A DNA stretch of 48,228 nucleotides, from assembly GCA_049999765.1 (NCBI GenBank), contig JBNGIQ010009488.1, positions 151,960-200,187 on the forward strand, written 5' to 3'. Both the position numbers and the translations under genes were made by a program. Shown in pieces: positions 20,820 through 32,395 of this stretch (positions are counted from its first letter, which is position 1; every line of letters begins with the position of its first letter). The notes under the pieces are model-generated. The model had not been told where the DNA came from and did not search any database. It was given only the letters and a program-made list of their open reading frames with translations. This DNA comes from Phaeoceros laevis. Taxonomy: Eukaryota; Anthocerotophyta; Anthocerotopsida; Notothyladales.

Positions 20820-23491
20820 ATGGCGGGCCTACTGACTTCTGGAGAAAGCACTTTGGCGGGAGGGACGTCTGCCTCGGGCTCCAGCAAGTTGGAGGAGCCG
20901 GACCACTCGAGCTCGAACTGGTATTTTACGCGGGAGGAGATCGAACGCAACTCTCCATCTCGCAAGGACGGCATCGACCTGAAGAGGGAGACCTACTTCC
21001 GCAAGTCGTACTGCACGTTCCTGCAGGATCTTGGGATGCGGCTCAAAGTGTATGTCCTCTACCTCAGCCGTGGGTAGGTTAGATGTGTCATTGCCACGCT
21101 TCAATTTGAGAGCGAGGGTGAAGGGTTTTATTGTGGAGATATGGTTGCTGCAGGCCCCAGGTGACAATTGCAACAGCGATTGTGTTTTGCCACCGTTTTT
21201 TCCTTCGGCAGTCACATCACAAGAATGATAGACTTGTGAGTTACTCATCGTATGGATGAGAATTGCCGCCTCGTAGGGTGAACAGGGGCTATCTCTTGCC
21301 TCTTGTATCGCCTCCCCTCACTTCCCTGAAGGCTCCCCCGTAGCTGTCAGGGTAACATGTGATTCTCCTTGTGGTGCAGATGATTGCGACTATTTGTATG
21401 TTTTTGGCCGGCAAAGTTGAGGAAACTCCTCGTGGCCTGGTGGACGTGATTCTTATGTCTTACGAAATTCGTTTCAAGAAAGATCAAGGAGCCATTCAGC
21501 GGATCAAGCAAAATCAGAAGGTGTGTGTTGCTGTCGGAACCCTAACATGCGTTCTCTGTGCTGGTTCTTGACTTCCTTCACTCTTGGCAAAGGGCATGCG
21601 AACTGTCAACTTTAATCACCTGATGGTGTTCAACTGCAGGAAGTTGTGGAAGAGCAGAAGGAGCTTGTGCTTGTAGGCGAGCGTCTTGTGCTAACAACTC
21701 TGGGTTTTGATCTCAATATACATCACCCATATAAACCACTTGTGGCTGCCATTAAGAAGTTCAAAGTGGCACAGAATGCGCTTGCACAAGTGGCCTGGAA
21801 CTTCGTTAATGATGGGTAAGTTGATTGTATGGTGTCTCGGCAGCTCGAAGCTGCTTATTCATGTGTTTCAGGCAGACATATGTGCACAGGACGTCTTGTG
21901 AGGAGTTCATAACGTATGTGTCGTTTGAGCACTTTGGAATGAAGCAGTGGAAGGGGTGTGCAGGCTGCGCACGTCGCTCTGCCTGCAGTTCAAACCTCAT
22001 CACATTGCAGCTGGGGCAATCTTCCTTGCGGCTAAGTTCTTGAAGGTTAAGTTGCCTTCTGATGGGGAGAAGGTTTGGTGGCAGGAGTTTGATGTGACTC
22101 CTCGGCAGTTGGAAGGTAACATCTACAGCTTGTCCAGGGTTTATCACATTGTTTTACATCTAAATTTCAAATAATGACAAGTTGTTTCCAAGGAAAAATT
22201 TTATTCTAACTAGGTTTCCTGTGTCATCTGTCCGGAATGGTGTCTGATTTGTTTTCCTTTTGTCTGAAAATAGCTGGCCCCCACACTTTGTCCCCTCTGC
22301 TTTGTCTTGGTTGTGAGCCCTGGTTCTACGGGACAGAGTTCGCCCACTTCCTTACCACTCAATGCCCTGACCTTGGTCGGAAATTCTGCAGAGGTTAGCA
22401 ATCAGATGCTGGAATTGTACGAGCAGAACAAGACAGGAGGGCTTGCAACAACTGGAGCTGGCTCGCGTTCAAGTGATCCAAGTGCTAGTGCAGGTGTTGC
22501 TGGGAATAGAAACAAGACTTGTCAGTCATTGTCAAAGTTGGAACTGCTGGGTCTGAAATCGGAGACTGCTGAAGAAGATTGGAAGGCATCGGCAGGTCCT
22601 GCGGAAATTAAACAGGAGGTTGTGATGGAGGTGAAAACCGAATCCATAACAGTCAAGTCTGAGACTGTCCTTGCGACATCTGAGAGCGTCGAAGAAGATA
22701 GGAAGCCAAGGGCAAGTTTGGAGGAGAAGGAGACGAATAAGGACTCGCTGCCACAGTTGAAGACAGAGGCAGTTCCTATAAAAACTGAACCAGTGGAAGA
22801 AGAACGGAAACCGTGGGTAGGTCTGGAGGATATCAATAAGGACAAGGTAAAAGCTGCTCTTGCACGGCGGAAGTCAAGGGGTGAAGGAGGAGAATCAAAG
22901 CCAAAGTTAGAATTGGCGGATGAAGATGAGCTGTTGCAGAGGGCACTGGAGGGTGATGTCGAAGTGTCAGCTGATACCGAGAAGGCTACCCACGATAGGC
23001 GAGATGTGAAAAGCAAGCATGGGCATAGAGTAGAGCATGATCTGCCTGAAATGAAGAAGGATCGTGCAGACGAGGTAGAACCTGCGTCCAAGAGGAAGCG
23101 TCTAGAAGATGAAGATCTTCCCTCTTCAGACCGGAGGTGGCCTAAAGCTGTGGAGAATGGTGATTTGCGGGATGCCCGGGATACTCGAGATGCCCGGGAT
23201 AATCGGGATACCCGAGATGCCAGGGACAACCGGGACACTCGGGACACGCGGGAAACCCGCGAGCCTCACAGGGGGAGGGATGGTGCGCCTCATGAGAAGT
23301 GGGGTGGTGACAACAGATCCAACGGGAACGCCATGCACCGGCATGGTCACAACAGGAGCGATGGGTACTATCACCATTCGAATTCTCACCAGCATCACCA
23401 CGGTGATAGAGAGCGCTACCATCCAAGGGACAGGGACTGGCAGGAGCGTGAGCGAGATTACAAGAAATCTCGTCATGATCAAGGTCATTGA
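20820..23491 (+). CDS. CYCT1: Cyclin T (P-TEFb regulatory subunit), six exons
   Basis: Exons 20820-21049, 21154-21235, 21380-21520, 21640-21815, 21964-22115 and 22392-23491 join in phase to give 626 aa. The N-terminus has the cyclin T signature [20 protein letters not shown] and [20 protein letters not shown]. The first cyclin box runs through [18 protein letters not shown]. The second has [34 protein letters not shown] and [20 protein letters not shown]. Cyclin T partners CDK9-type kinases to phosphorylate the RNA polymerase II C-terminal domain and release elongation. The last exon encodes a 365-residue disordered tail with five sumoylation consensus sites (IKQE 333, VKTE 341, VKSE 348, LKTE 383, IKTE 390), basic KRKR, an RDx repeat and a His-rich end ([12 protein letters not shown]). 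The ATG lies in GCGCCATGGCGG. Exons were joined by matching the family. Confidence 0.95.
23168..23263 (+). repeat. RDA/RDT/RDN coding tandem repeat
   Basis: About eleven 9-bp units encode R-D/E-x triplets inside the last cyclin T exon. Third bases vary (CGG, CGA, AGG, CGC), so selection on protein sequence as well as slippage is likely. Confidence 0.9.
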
Positions 23492-26400
23492 CGTTTTGTA
23501 CTGAATTGCTGTAGCTGCATCTGCATGCTGCCTCTCGGGTGGCCTTGCTCTGAAGGGGGCTGGTCTCATCAAGTTGTGATTTACAGCTTGAAGGGAGTCC
23601 TCTTAGGCCCTGGTTGATATGACACACCTCTAGCGAGGCGTGGAAAGAGAAGGGGACTGGTCGGTGGCTCATTTTTTATCTGCAAGTGTTGTTCTTCCAG
23701 GCGAATTCGCTGACAATGAGTCTTTGCTGGTGTGTGCAGAAACCCTGCAGCCTGTCCCTTTAAGATCATCTGTCTTTTAGCATTTTAGCTTACAGCAAGG
23801 ACGAGATGAGCAATCACATTGGGTCACCAATTTGTACTAGTGGCTTAGTTGGAATTTGTACACGTAAGTTAAGCAGGTGGCCCTTGGCCGGTTGAGTTGT
23901 ACACTAATTTGTTACCCCCACTTTGATTCAGAGGTAACTTACAATATTATTCAAACTTTTTCCCTTAGGGTTCGCCCAACTTCCGCATTTGGGGAACTTC
24001 ATCAGACATTGTTTGTAGAAGTCTACTTAGTGACCAAAGGTCCAAAGGTAATCCATATTCTCACAGGTTTGATCCTGGCGATACTTTTGCCATGAGTTGC
24101 ACCTGTACTCAGCCCGGAGCCGAATGCTTTTGATCTCTGCATGCTGCAGCTACTGCCCAAGCATGTTATCAGATCTTTATATGAAATTCAGTCCTTCCAC
24201 TAACCCTGTGGTGTTTCCGGCAAGTGTCCGGTTTTCAGATGTCAATTTGAGCTGGAAATGGTGGAAATTGTAAGCCCAACTCCTAAAGAGTTTGATGAGG
24301 CCGTGCTGTGGGGCCGTCGCGTTCTCTCGCGGCTACCGGCGCCGGTTCGGCGGCGTTATCACCGACAACCAGGATGCGCACGCACCCCTCATGGCCGGGT
24401 TCGCATGAGACCTGAACCCGGGCGCAAAAACCTACCTTTCGCGGTCATTCGCATGCGAACGGGCGGCGAACCCAGCCTAGGTTGGATTACCGACGTGTGC
24501 CCGTTGTAGGGAACGGGGGACTCAAGTCACCGGTGCCAGCCCCAAACCTAGAACGGATTTTTAAGAAGTTCCCCATCCCAGCAGCGATTCGTTAAAAAGA
24601 TCCCCCATCCCAGTACCCCATCCCAGTACTGATTCGTTATTCACTAGTGGGATGGGAGACTCAACTTCAGTTCTTTGTAACGCGTGCAAGAGGAGCCCGT
24701 GTTCACAAATCATGCTCATTTTTTTTCCAGCGGTGCGTGCTCGAGTGATGTGCTTGGTCATGGTTCATAGGTTAAGTGTATTTTTTTGTTTGTAGCAAGC
24801 TGCAGAATTCTAACAAGGTTCTAACAAGGACCACTATCATGGCTTCATTGATCACATGGTTCTGTACAGTCACTACAGTGTAACCATGGCCATTGTGAGT
24901 GTGATCGAGAGTCTTAGCAAACTACTTGAGGATGATGATGGTTTTTTCCTCACTCTCACACCCGAACTCGGGCGAGGTCAAACATAAGTTCAGGGATTTT
25001 TTTGTCTTGTCGCGCGTGGCACTTGCCCGGGTCATGAACCCACCCCATGCGACACTATGTGCATGCGCCTGCCGATGCCCCATGCCCCCATATGCGCGGC
25101 GTTGATCCTCCATCCGCAAAATTAGGTCTAATAGGGAAAAAATCAAGACTTTCTATGCGGCAGGATTCATAGTGCCCGGGGCGTTTTTTTTGTAAATACG
25201 TAAATTACTTATGTCACGTTTTTTACCACGTTTTTTTCAAATAGGAGTAGCTCTGAACTTACTAAGTCAGTACTTAGTATTTATTAACTTAGTTACTCTT
25301 AGTAAATCAGTGCGAATATTTTAAGTATTTTCAATATTTTATTTTTTTTCCTCAGAGATGAAAAATACTTGCGTTTTTTATCGTAATTAGAGTAAAAAAC
25401 GAAAACTACCACATTTTATTAGTAAAATGCGGAGTTAGGGGTAACTAGCCGCAGGAAAGGCCGGATCCAAGGGCACTGAATGCCTGGCAACTGGATAGAC
25501 ACTGCTCCTTAAAGCGTGGCAGGTGGCTACAAGAAAAAGCATTGCCGGCGGGCGGGTGGGTGTGGTGGCAGCAGCTCCTCCTCGTAATGACGTTGCGTGG
25601 TTGACGCTCCATCATTGCTAATGCTTGATGGTCACGCCTCGGGCTTCCACAAGTTTTCTCGGTTCCGCAAGGAAGGCAGACAGGTCTGTCACCACTCCAC
25701 ACTCTCCGCGAGGCCCAAATGCATCGCCGCGGTTTCTTTGGTGCGTGCTTTTGTGTGGCGGGGAGGTTCTATGGGATGAGAGGCAAGAATGTGGCAGCAC
25801 CAGTGATGGCAACGCTTCTTGTTGAAGACTGTTCTTTCCATCTGATTAGCTGTGGGAATACCAACACACACCATCACCCAACTGCAAAAGTGTTTTCATG
25901 GTGTTGTGACAGTTTTGCGTTTGGGTGCTGATGTGTTGGTCTTCCCAGGCATCAGCTTTAAGGGAGAGCCACACTGCAGAGTGTGTGTGTGGAGTTATTG
26001 TGGAGTTATTGAAGGAGTTACACGGTCCCATAGAGGGTGTTGATCACTGGGATCCCGGTCGTGTTCTTCACTCTTGCCCACCTCAACAGCAAGAAAGGGC
26101 CTTTCCAGCGTAGCTCCATGTAGGAAGCTCCGCTGGACACTGTCTGGGGTACCGGTTTGATGAATCTGGTGGCTAGAGGTGGATTTTTTTTTAGTAGTCC
26201 TTGGCAAACTTGCAAAGGTGGTGGAGGAAACTAACAAGCCGACGCGCCATGCACTAGTAAGAATGTGCAACCTTGCCCTTCCCCTGCCTGCATGGCGAAA
26301 CGCACACATCAAATTTGGTCATATTAACCAAGGGTCAGTGTTGTGAGATTCAGTGTGTTGATTCCTCTTCTTACCATGCTTTCTGCTGGCAATGGAAACT

Positions 26401-26935
26401 CACAGTTGACAGCAGCTCCGGGAATGTGTAGGAGAAACAACGAGGCAAGATACCATCTGGGACTAAAACAATAGCTGCAAACGAGTGAGCTAACACAAAT
26501 CAGCTCCCAGAGTGAGCCCCTCATGGATTTTCTCAAAGCCATTCCTCCTCCTGACGTCATCCTCGCGCTGTTTGGCACCAAAACACATGCAGAATCGTAT
26601 CGCAAAAGAATTCTCTTTTGCTAGCAATGCCTTGAACATTCCTGCACGTGCAAGGAGGCCCACTAGACTAATGGTCTTGGCTCGGTGCAACTAAGTTGCG
26701 GTCCCCGACATTTTGTTATTATTTCTTCCATGTTTGTAAGGTTTGAACCAGCGGAGATGCTTGCTTTTGAGTTCCATCCGACAATATCAGGTACGTTCGC
26801 CATATTAGTACTTGTGGAGCTAGCGAGGCAGCTGAGCTCCTTTGTAGAAAGATGACGAAGGGATCTGAGGAGCCCCAGTCAGTGTCTGCAGTGGACTTGC
26901 TCTAACGTGAGAGGAACCGGAATGGCACTCGAGGC
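23492..26935. other. 3.4 kb intergenic interval
   Basis: This lies tail-to-tail between cyclin T (+) and the XRI1-like gene (-). The first few hundred bases are probably cyclin T 3' UTR. Around 24.58-24.66 kb CCCATCCCAG and GATTCGTTA recur in direct and inverted orientation. At 25.18-25.44 kb there is an AT-rich, partly palindromic tract with T-runs and CTTAGTAAATC/ACTAAGTCAGTACTTAG arms that could be a MITE remnant. No coding family was recognised. Confidence 0.45.
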
Positions 26936-28808
26936 TCAATCTTTCGTCCGAATAATGGTAACTGTCCCGGAGCCCTGCGTGTGGATTGTCCTCAGGCTAA
27001 CCACTGATTTGCCTGACAGACCTATCCCCGTCTCTGAGGATGTTGGCCGACTTCTATCTTCAAAAGTCGAGGGTTGTCGGCCACTCCCATCAGCCGACAC
27101 CAAGTGTGATGTCTGTGTCGATATCCGTTGATTTATGTCTTCCAACGTCATGTTACCTTCCACTCCAGGAAGGGGTTTCACAACATCGAAGGGGCACAAA
27201 GGCAGAGGTGTCACCGGCTGTGGTGGCTTGTGTTGAACCGCCACCTTGCTGCCTGCAAGACCCCAGAACAAGATGGCTGGTGAAGCTCAGAACATGTTTT
27301 TTCTCAGCTCCAACAAGGACTCTCGATGTATCACAACGATGATAACTTACAAGGGGTATCGGGAAAAGCTGTTCTCTGGCCTTGTAAACCCTTGTCATCA
27401 GAAACTGAGCAATCGTCAAAGATCTTAAATCCTGTAACCAGACCCACAAAGGCTGGCCTTTCAGCCTCTGGAGTTCTCCTTGAAAGCTTGCAGTAACGGA
27501 ATCTGATCAGAAGGAAGCTTACCTGGCGAATGCAAAGGAGTCACAAAAGCAGGGTTCCTGCAACGTAGTGCCCATACAGGTGTTCAGGAAAGGAAGAGCT
27601 ACGGTAAATGCATATGCAAGCCACTGAGCTAGCAAGGCAGAGGCAGAAAGAGTCTCACACACATCTGGGGATAGTTTGCGTCGCCTGGACCACTGGACAG
27701 CTGATCGACCCTTTGGTCTGTCTGCTGACCGAGGTGAAACTCCTGGTCTGCCCAAGGCCTCTCAGCAAGAAACTCGCATTGGTCAATCTCCTCCTTGGGA
27801 AACTTCGGGACATCTTCCACCAGGGAGGTGTGGCGGTGGAGTTGGTCGAACCAAGCATTATTATCTTGCTGATGGAAGAGCTCTCCTGACATCATCTGCT
27901 GGAGTGGTGAGCTCAAAGCATATCTCCTCGACCATCCAGGCTCGGCTGTTGACGCTGTTGTAGTCACATTGCTGTGAGCCGCACCTGAAGCCAGACATCC
28001 ACTGCTTTAGGGACCTGAAATGTCTGCCCCCTGTGTGTCTTTCACCTCCAGCACTCACCGGCATGTGGATAGGAATAGGGACTGGAGGAAGTGCTGTTGG
28101 AATAACCGTAGACCGGAGGTGCTGAGGTGAAAGTGGACTCTTGAGATGACTGTAGCCGGCACAGCAATCACTGATAAGATGAGTACCAATAGTACTACAG
28201 CTGTCTTTGGCACATGAACTACAACGAAGACATGGCTTTCACAGAGCAAGAATTAGTTCACTTACATCCACCTGGTACTCGAGCTGCTGAAAGTCACTCT
28301 TATAGGTGGAACTTGTGTCAGGATACTCCAACATCCGCCTCCTCTTTGGACGAGGGCTCCCAGTGACATCGAATGACGCATCTGGTGAGCATCCTGGTAT
28401 CGTACTATCTGAGGATACAGCAGTGGCGCAAATTATGAATGACACAGAACCTATGCCCGTCCAGGACGGTAATCAGGGTTCAGAGAAATGAGTGGCCACC
28501 TCGGCCGCAATCGGAGTAGAATCCTGGTGGAATCTCAGGCACATGAGCCACCGGAGTCCCAGAATACAGGGGCCCTGCATTGGTATCTTGTCCAGAGATT
28601 TCGTCCCACAAGGAATGAGAGATCCCTACCAGTCAATTGACAAGCGAATCATGAAGCAATTGAAACGATACGACCAATTCCAGATGAAGGTGGAGACACA
28701 AGACAAAGAGTAGCATGCACCACACCAACCTAATGGGGTGCCATCGTCGAGTTTGTAGCCATCCTGCCAGCTTGGAACTCCCTCAGAATCAAACTTTCTG
28801 GTGGCCAT
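26936..28808 (-). CDS. XRI1-like (X-ray induced 1) nuclear protein, seven exons
   Basis: Minus-strand exons 28808-28730, 28625-28500, 28408-28266, 28149-28059, 27984-27663, 27502-27351 and 27252-26936 join in phase to 1230 nt (409 aa). The order of motifs is that of the plant XRI1 family. An N-terminal SWQDGYKLDD and ISHSLWDE block is followed by TPVAHVPEIP. A basic SPRPKRRRMLEYPD comes next and may act as a nuclear signal. The C-terminal CPFDVVKPLPGVEGNMTLED runs on into INQRIS. In Arabidopsis XRI1 is induced by DNA damage and needed for meiosis and post-meiotic development. Most of the middle (exons 4-6) is variable and disordered. The exon 5 donor is uncertain: GTGTGT at 27662 was chosen for phase, with GTGAGA at 27658 as alternative. 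Assignment rests on the two terminal motifs and the KRRRML box. Confidence 0.65.
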
Positions 28809-30071
28809 GCGGGAGAGACCTCAGAATCGATCCGCACCCCTTGCCTGTGCATGGGATGGGCGCTCCTCTTGCCTGCTTGCCTACTGTAAAAATATTTCAA
28901 GCAGGATGTGATCTAAACGAGCCATTTGTAACGTCTACTGGCCTTGCCACAACCATAGTTTCGTCAACGTCAACGAGAGGCCGCTACACAGCTCTCTATG
29001 GCAACTGCGGCAATGTTGGTAGCGTTCTGTGGACATCCTGGGTATACGACCTCCACCCAATGCCAATTCGGCACACAATAACTCCTTGCGCAAAAGGCCT
29101 ACACACAAGAGGGACTCATCCATGCGAAATTAGTGCGCCGCCACCCCCAGGGGCAAGCAGCGCAAAGGCATGCCAGCGGCTCTATGAATCAGCTGCTGAT
29201 GAGCCTGGGGCCGGGCTGGGCTGTGCTAGGCTGGGCCCCGGCCTTGCCTGCCTGCCCAAAAGCTCCCGCCAGCACTGCCAAGCCTTGGCCTTTGGCATTC
29301 CCCGGGACCGGGCCTTCCGGTCCCCCCCGTGGTGACGTGGTTTTTAGCACCCAAGCGAAAAACGACGCCGTCCTGACTCCTGACGTCGGAACGCTGTGAA
29401 TATAACGCACATGCAGGTCATGCATCGAATACATGCATTGTGGCGTAGCCAAGGAACATGATGGATTCCTCGCCACCCAATTTGACCCGAATCGTTATCT
29501 CGAACAGAGGAACAGAGCTTAGATGGGAGACACTTTTGAGCTGGTAATACCGTAATAGCATGGTATCCAGTTTATACTTGGCCTTACGGTTAACCCTTTT
29601 TTTGGTGGGGCAGTACAAATATTGGACGATTTGCCCTTGGATTTTGCATATCTTATGCATTTCGCCTCCATTTTTAGTGAGCCTCATGTCAGAATGTGCC
29701 TCTTGGTTCCCTCTTTCCAACCGTACCACATGTGGATGGAACAAGATTAATTATCATGATCAAAATGCTGCTAGAAGATGCAAAAAATGAGGTATTGACC
29801 TCTTGCAGTCCGCGTCGGTCACCGGGATTCCCTGGGATGGCAAGTTTCACCGGCTGTGCAGCTTAACCACGAGCTGACCACCGGTGCTGCTGAGGTCGTG
29901 CCCCGCGACACGAAGCAACGCCAAGGCAACCGCCCTAGCGTAACCAGGGTAGCCACTTGACCAGCCTCCACCGGGCACCGATTGACGAGCGGGTCAAGCC
30001 TCGGTAAAATTGCACGGCAGTGACCTGAAGTGGACTACGTTTTTGGGCTCCTATGTTCGCCCGCGAAAAAG
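28809..30071. other. Intergenic, XRI1-like upstream side to LTR element
   Basis: The first part probably carries the XRI1-like promoter. A very GC-rich patch (29200-29335) repeats GGGCTGGGC/GGGCCCCGGC-type words. From 29.4 kb the sequence is AT-richer and leads into the LTR retrotransposon. No gene was recognised. Confidence 0.45.
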
Positions 30072-30748
30072 GGTTAAGTCAAGAGGAGGGGAAATAAACA
30101 CCTTTGCTTGGTTTTTCCAATAATGGAGTAAGCTCATCTAGCGGGGAAGCCGGTAGGTGAGGCTAGCTTAATGTGGTTTTTGTGAGGCTGCCCTTTCCCT
30201 TACCCCCGTCTTATGCGAGGGACCAAGGGTTTTAGGGCAGAGCCTGAGCTACATATAGCTGGGATAACCGTGTACTTTGTGGCGGATTCATGAAGGCAGT
30301 TGCCAGTCCTCTCCGTTGTTTATTCATCCCTTGCGCTTGAGCTGAGTAGTCCCGAAGGCTGATTGGAGTCTCGCTAAGCATTTGAGTGAGGGTGTTGGAG
30401 GACGCAAACTCGTTTGGTTTGGTGTGCCAGCTAGCGTTTCGAGGGACCCTATAGCAGGCCTCTTGCTGTTGTGACTTGTCACCTCCGCAGTGGTTTCGCC
30501 GTACAAATTGTTACTAGTTTCGGAGCTAGGCATCACCTACGAACCATTTGCACTCCCATTTCTTTCATTGTTCTTGTCTTTCTTGATCTCCTTGGTTCAG
30601 TCCTAACTCAAAACTCAATGCATTGTTCACATCTTTTCATAGCTAGGATTTGTTAGTATAGGGTTACTCACTTCTTCATTGGCATAGGAGCACTGCTCTT
30701 CCTTGGACAATTGACCGTGCAAAAACCAGCATATTCCCGTGAGTATCA
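30072..30748 (+). repeat. 5' LTR
   Basis: Aligned by eye with the 3' copy from GTTAAGTCAAGAGG to GTGAGTATCA. The 3' LTR begins TGTTAGG, while this copy has GGTTAAG, so the canonical TG is mutated here; both end in CA. Confidence 0.85.
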
Positions 30749-30754
30749 TCACAA

Positions 30755-30772
30755 TGGCGACCACACTGGGGA
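30755..30772 (+). other. Primer-binding-site-like sequence
   Basis: TGGCGACCACACTGGGGA starts six bases after the LTR end. Plant Ty3/Gypsy elements carry TGG-initial 18-mers here, complementary to a tRNA 3' end. This one resembles the TGGCGAC...TGGGGA class; the priming tRNA was not determined. Confidence 0.6.
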
Positions 30773-30912
30773 GTTGCAACTTGGCTGTGTGAGTTGTGAT
30801 TTATGCAGCCAGGTTAGATTAATTGTCCAACTTGAGTTGCTCTGCTTCTGTGCGGTTAATCGTAGATAAGCTAGCATAACATACAGGTTGTTGTACCACC
30901 TGCTTGTGAAGT

Positions 30913-31898
30913 TTGAATTGTATGAGGATGGGGTGGTCCCCTTATCAGACTAGTGACAATGGGCAGTTTGTACCAATGCCCATTTTCGAGGGGAAACCAA
31001 TCAAGGATGATGAACCTAATGGCCACATCGAATGTTATGTGGACTATTGGAACAACCGGAGCATCACGAATTGCGAAAAGCTAGCGAAGAGTTTCAGCTC
31101 ATCGTTGCGACTCGAAGCTGCACACTGGTATCAAAACCACATGCCGCCAGATGTGTCAGGAAATTGGAAGGAGGTGGTAAAACGTTTTTGTAAAACGTTT
31201 TTGTGGTAAAACGTTTCTCCTTGTGACTACAAGGAGAAAATCAAGGGACTCTTGAATGAATGAATTAATGGTAACCGGTCTGGGCGCGGGCCAACCGAGC
31301 AGCATACTCTTGCACTCTTGTTTGCATCTCGACAGTTTCCTGATGAGTGCATCGCCATGTTTGCCGCTAGACTGCAAAAATTCCAGACCTTGTTAGAGAA
31401 TCTGACAAGGACCTGTCTGTTAAGCATATGTTTGTGGAGGGCATGAGGCGAGAGTATTTTGCATGTACAACATGCCGGAGGTTTATGCAACAAGACCCCA
31501 AAGGCCTGGTCCGTCGGGAGAATCATCCAGGGACCAATTACAAGTCAACTGGGAGAGAGCGATGGCGGCCTCTCAAGAGCTGGTTCAAGACATCAAAAAC
31601 CAAGCGGCTGCTAGGGAGAAGGCAGCACATGTGCTTCCTTTTGCCTTCAGCTCCCTCAGGTCCTGTACAGGACCTGAAGGAGCTGAAGGCAAAAGGAGTG
31701 TCTCACGTCAGCAGGGTCTCTCCAGAGGACTGGTCAGGACGCGGCCATCAGACGAAGCATCCAAGCGAGGATGATGGGCCTGAACAAGAGGTGGTGACCC
31801 ATAAAGCAAAGCCTGAAGAGCCTGTTCCAGAGTCCAGACGTGATCATGGTGGATGTGAAGACAGAAGGGTCAGCTGGGACAGTAGTGAACAAGGCTAA
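30913..31898 (+). pseudogene. gag remnant of the LTR element
   Basis: An open segment to 31209 encodes a gag-like core (FEGKPIKDDEPNGHIE, then LRLEAAHWYQNHMPPDVSGN and WKEVVKRFCKTFL). It ends where AAAACGTTTTTGTAAAACG has been duplicated. Homologous-looking pieces continue in other frames (FPDECIAMFAARLQKFQTL near 31340, LSVKHMFVEGMRREYF near 31410), followed by a charged tail. At least two frame changes and internal stops disable it. Confidence 0.7.
31637..31696. repeat. Near-perfect inverted repeat, 29-bp arms
   Basis: The left arm 31637-31665 and right arm 31668-31696 are complementary at 28 of 29 positions around a 2-bp TA centre (CAGGTCCTG-TA-CAGGACCTG in the middle). Transcribed, it would form a very stable hairpin within the gag remnant. 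Confidence 0.95.
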
Positions 31899-31948
31899 AA
31901 TCAAGAAGGTGAGGAGGAACAGAGATAATCTTCATCTCAGTGGGGGCA

Positions 31949-31988
31949 GCGCCCTACTCAGCAATCACGCGCCCTACTCAGCAATCAC
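31949..31988. repeat. 20-bp direct duplication
   Basis: GCGCCCTACTCAGCAATCAC occurs twice back to back within the retroelement. Confidence 0.9.
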
Positions 31989-32395
31989 TGACATGGGCTC
32001 TAGGAAAGTTGGCATGACCTACCCAAGCTTTGTGCCGTGGCACCGTCGGGTAGGAGGGAGTTAGTAGCAGCACTGTCCATTCGTGAAAAGAAGCTGAAAG
32101 GAGATTATGAAGGGAAGGTGAAGAAGAAGCCTGCTGAAGAACAGCAAGGGATCGGCATCGTAAACACGATCAAGAAGAAGAGATCGCAACTGACACTCAC
32201 TACCAAAGTCCACCACCACATTGTGTTAGGGTGTGTGGTATGTGTGTGTGTATGTGGATATTTGAGGGTGGTAGACGGGGGGGTCTTCCACAAATGTTTT
32301 GAATGAGGACATGCTGAGCCTAATGAGAATCAGTAAGAAACTGATTAAAAAGAGTAGCACTACATTCGTGGGACCCTGTAAGTGAGCGCCTCCAT

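Noticed and set aside
22522-23247. A 241-codon minus-strand frame over the last cyclin T exon
   Set aside because: Its Arg/Ser-rich repeats are the mirror of the acidic and RD-rich sense sequence.
24258-24509. A GC-rich 83-codon frame
   Set aside because: Arg/Pro-rich composition, no family features and no splice context; probably a GC-rich patch in intergenic DNA.
27508-27529. A 20-nt intron between GCCAG|GTAAGC and GATCAG|A in the XRI1-like gene
   Set aside because: Too short for a plant spliceosomal intron. The better reading is a single intron of about 160 bp from 27662 to 27503, which also keeps phase.
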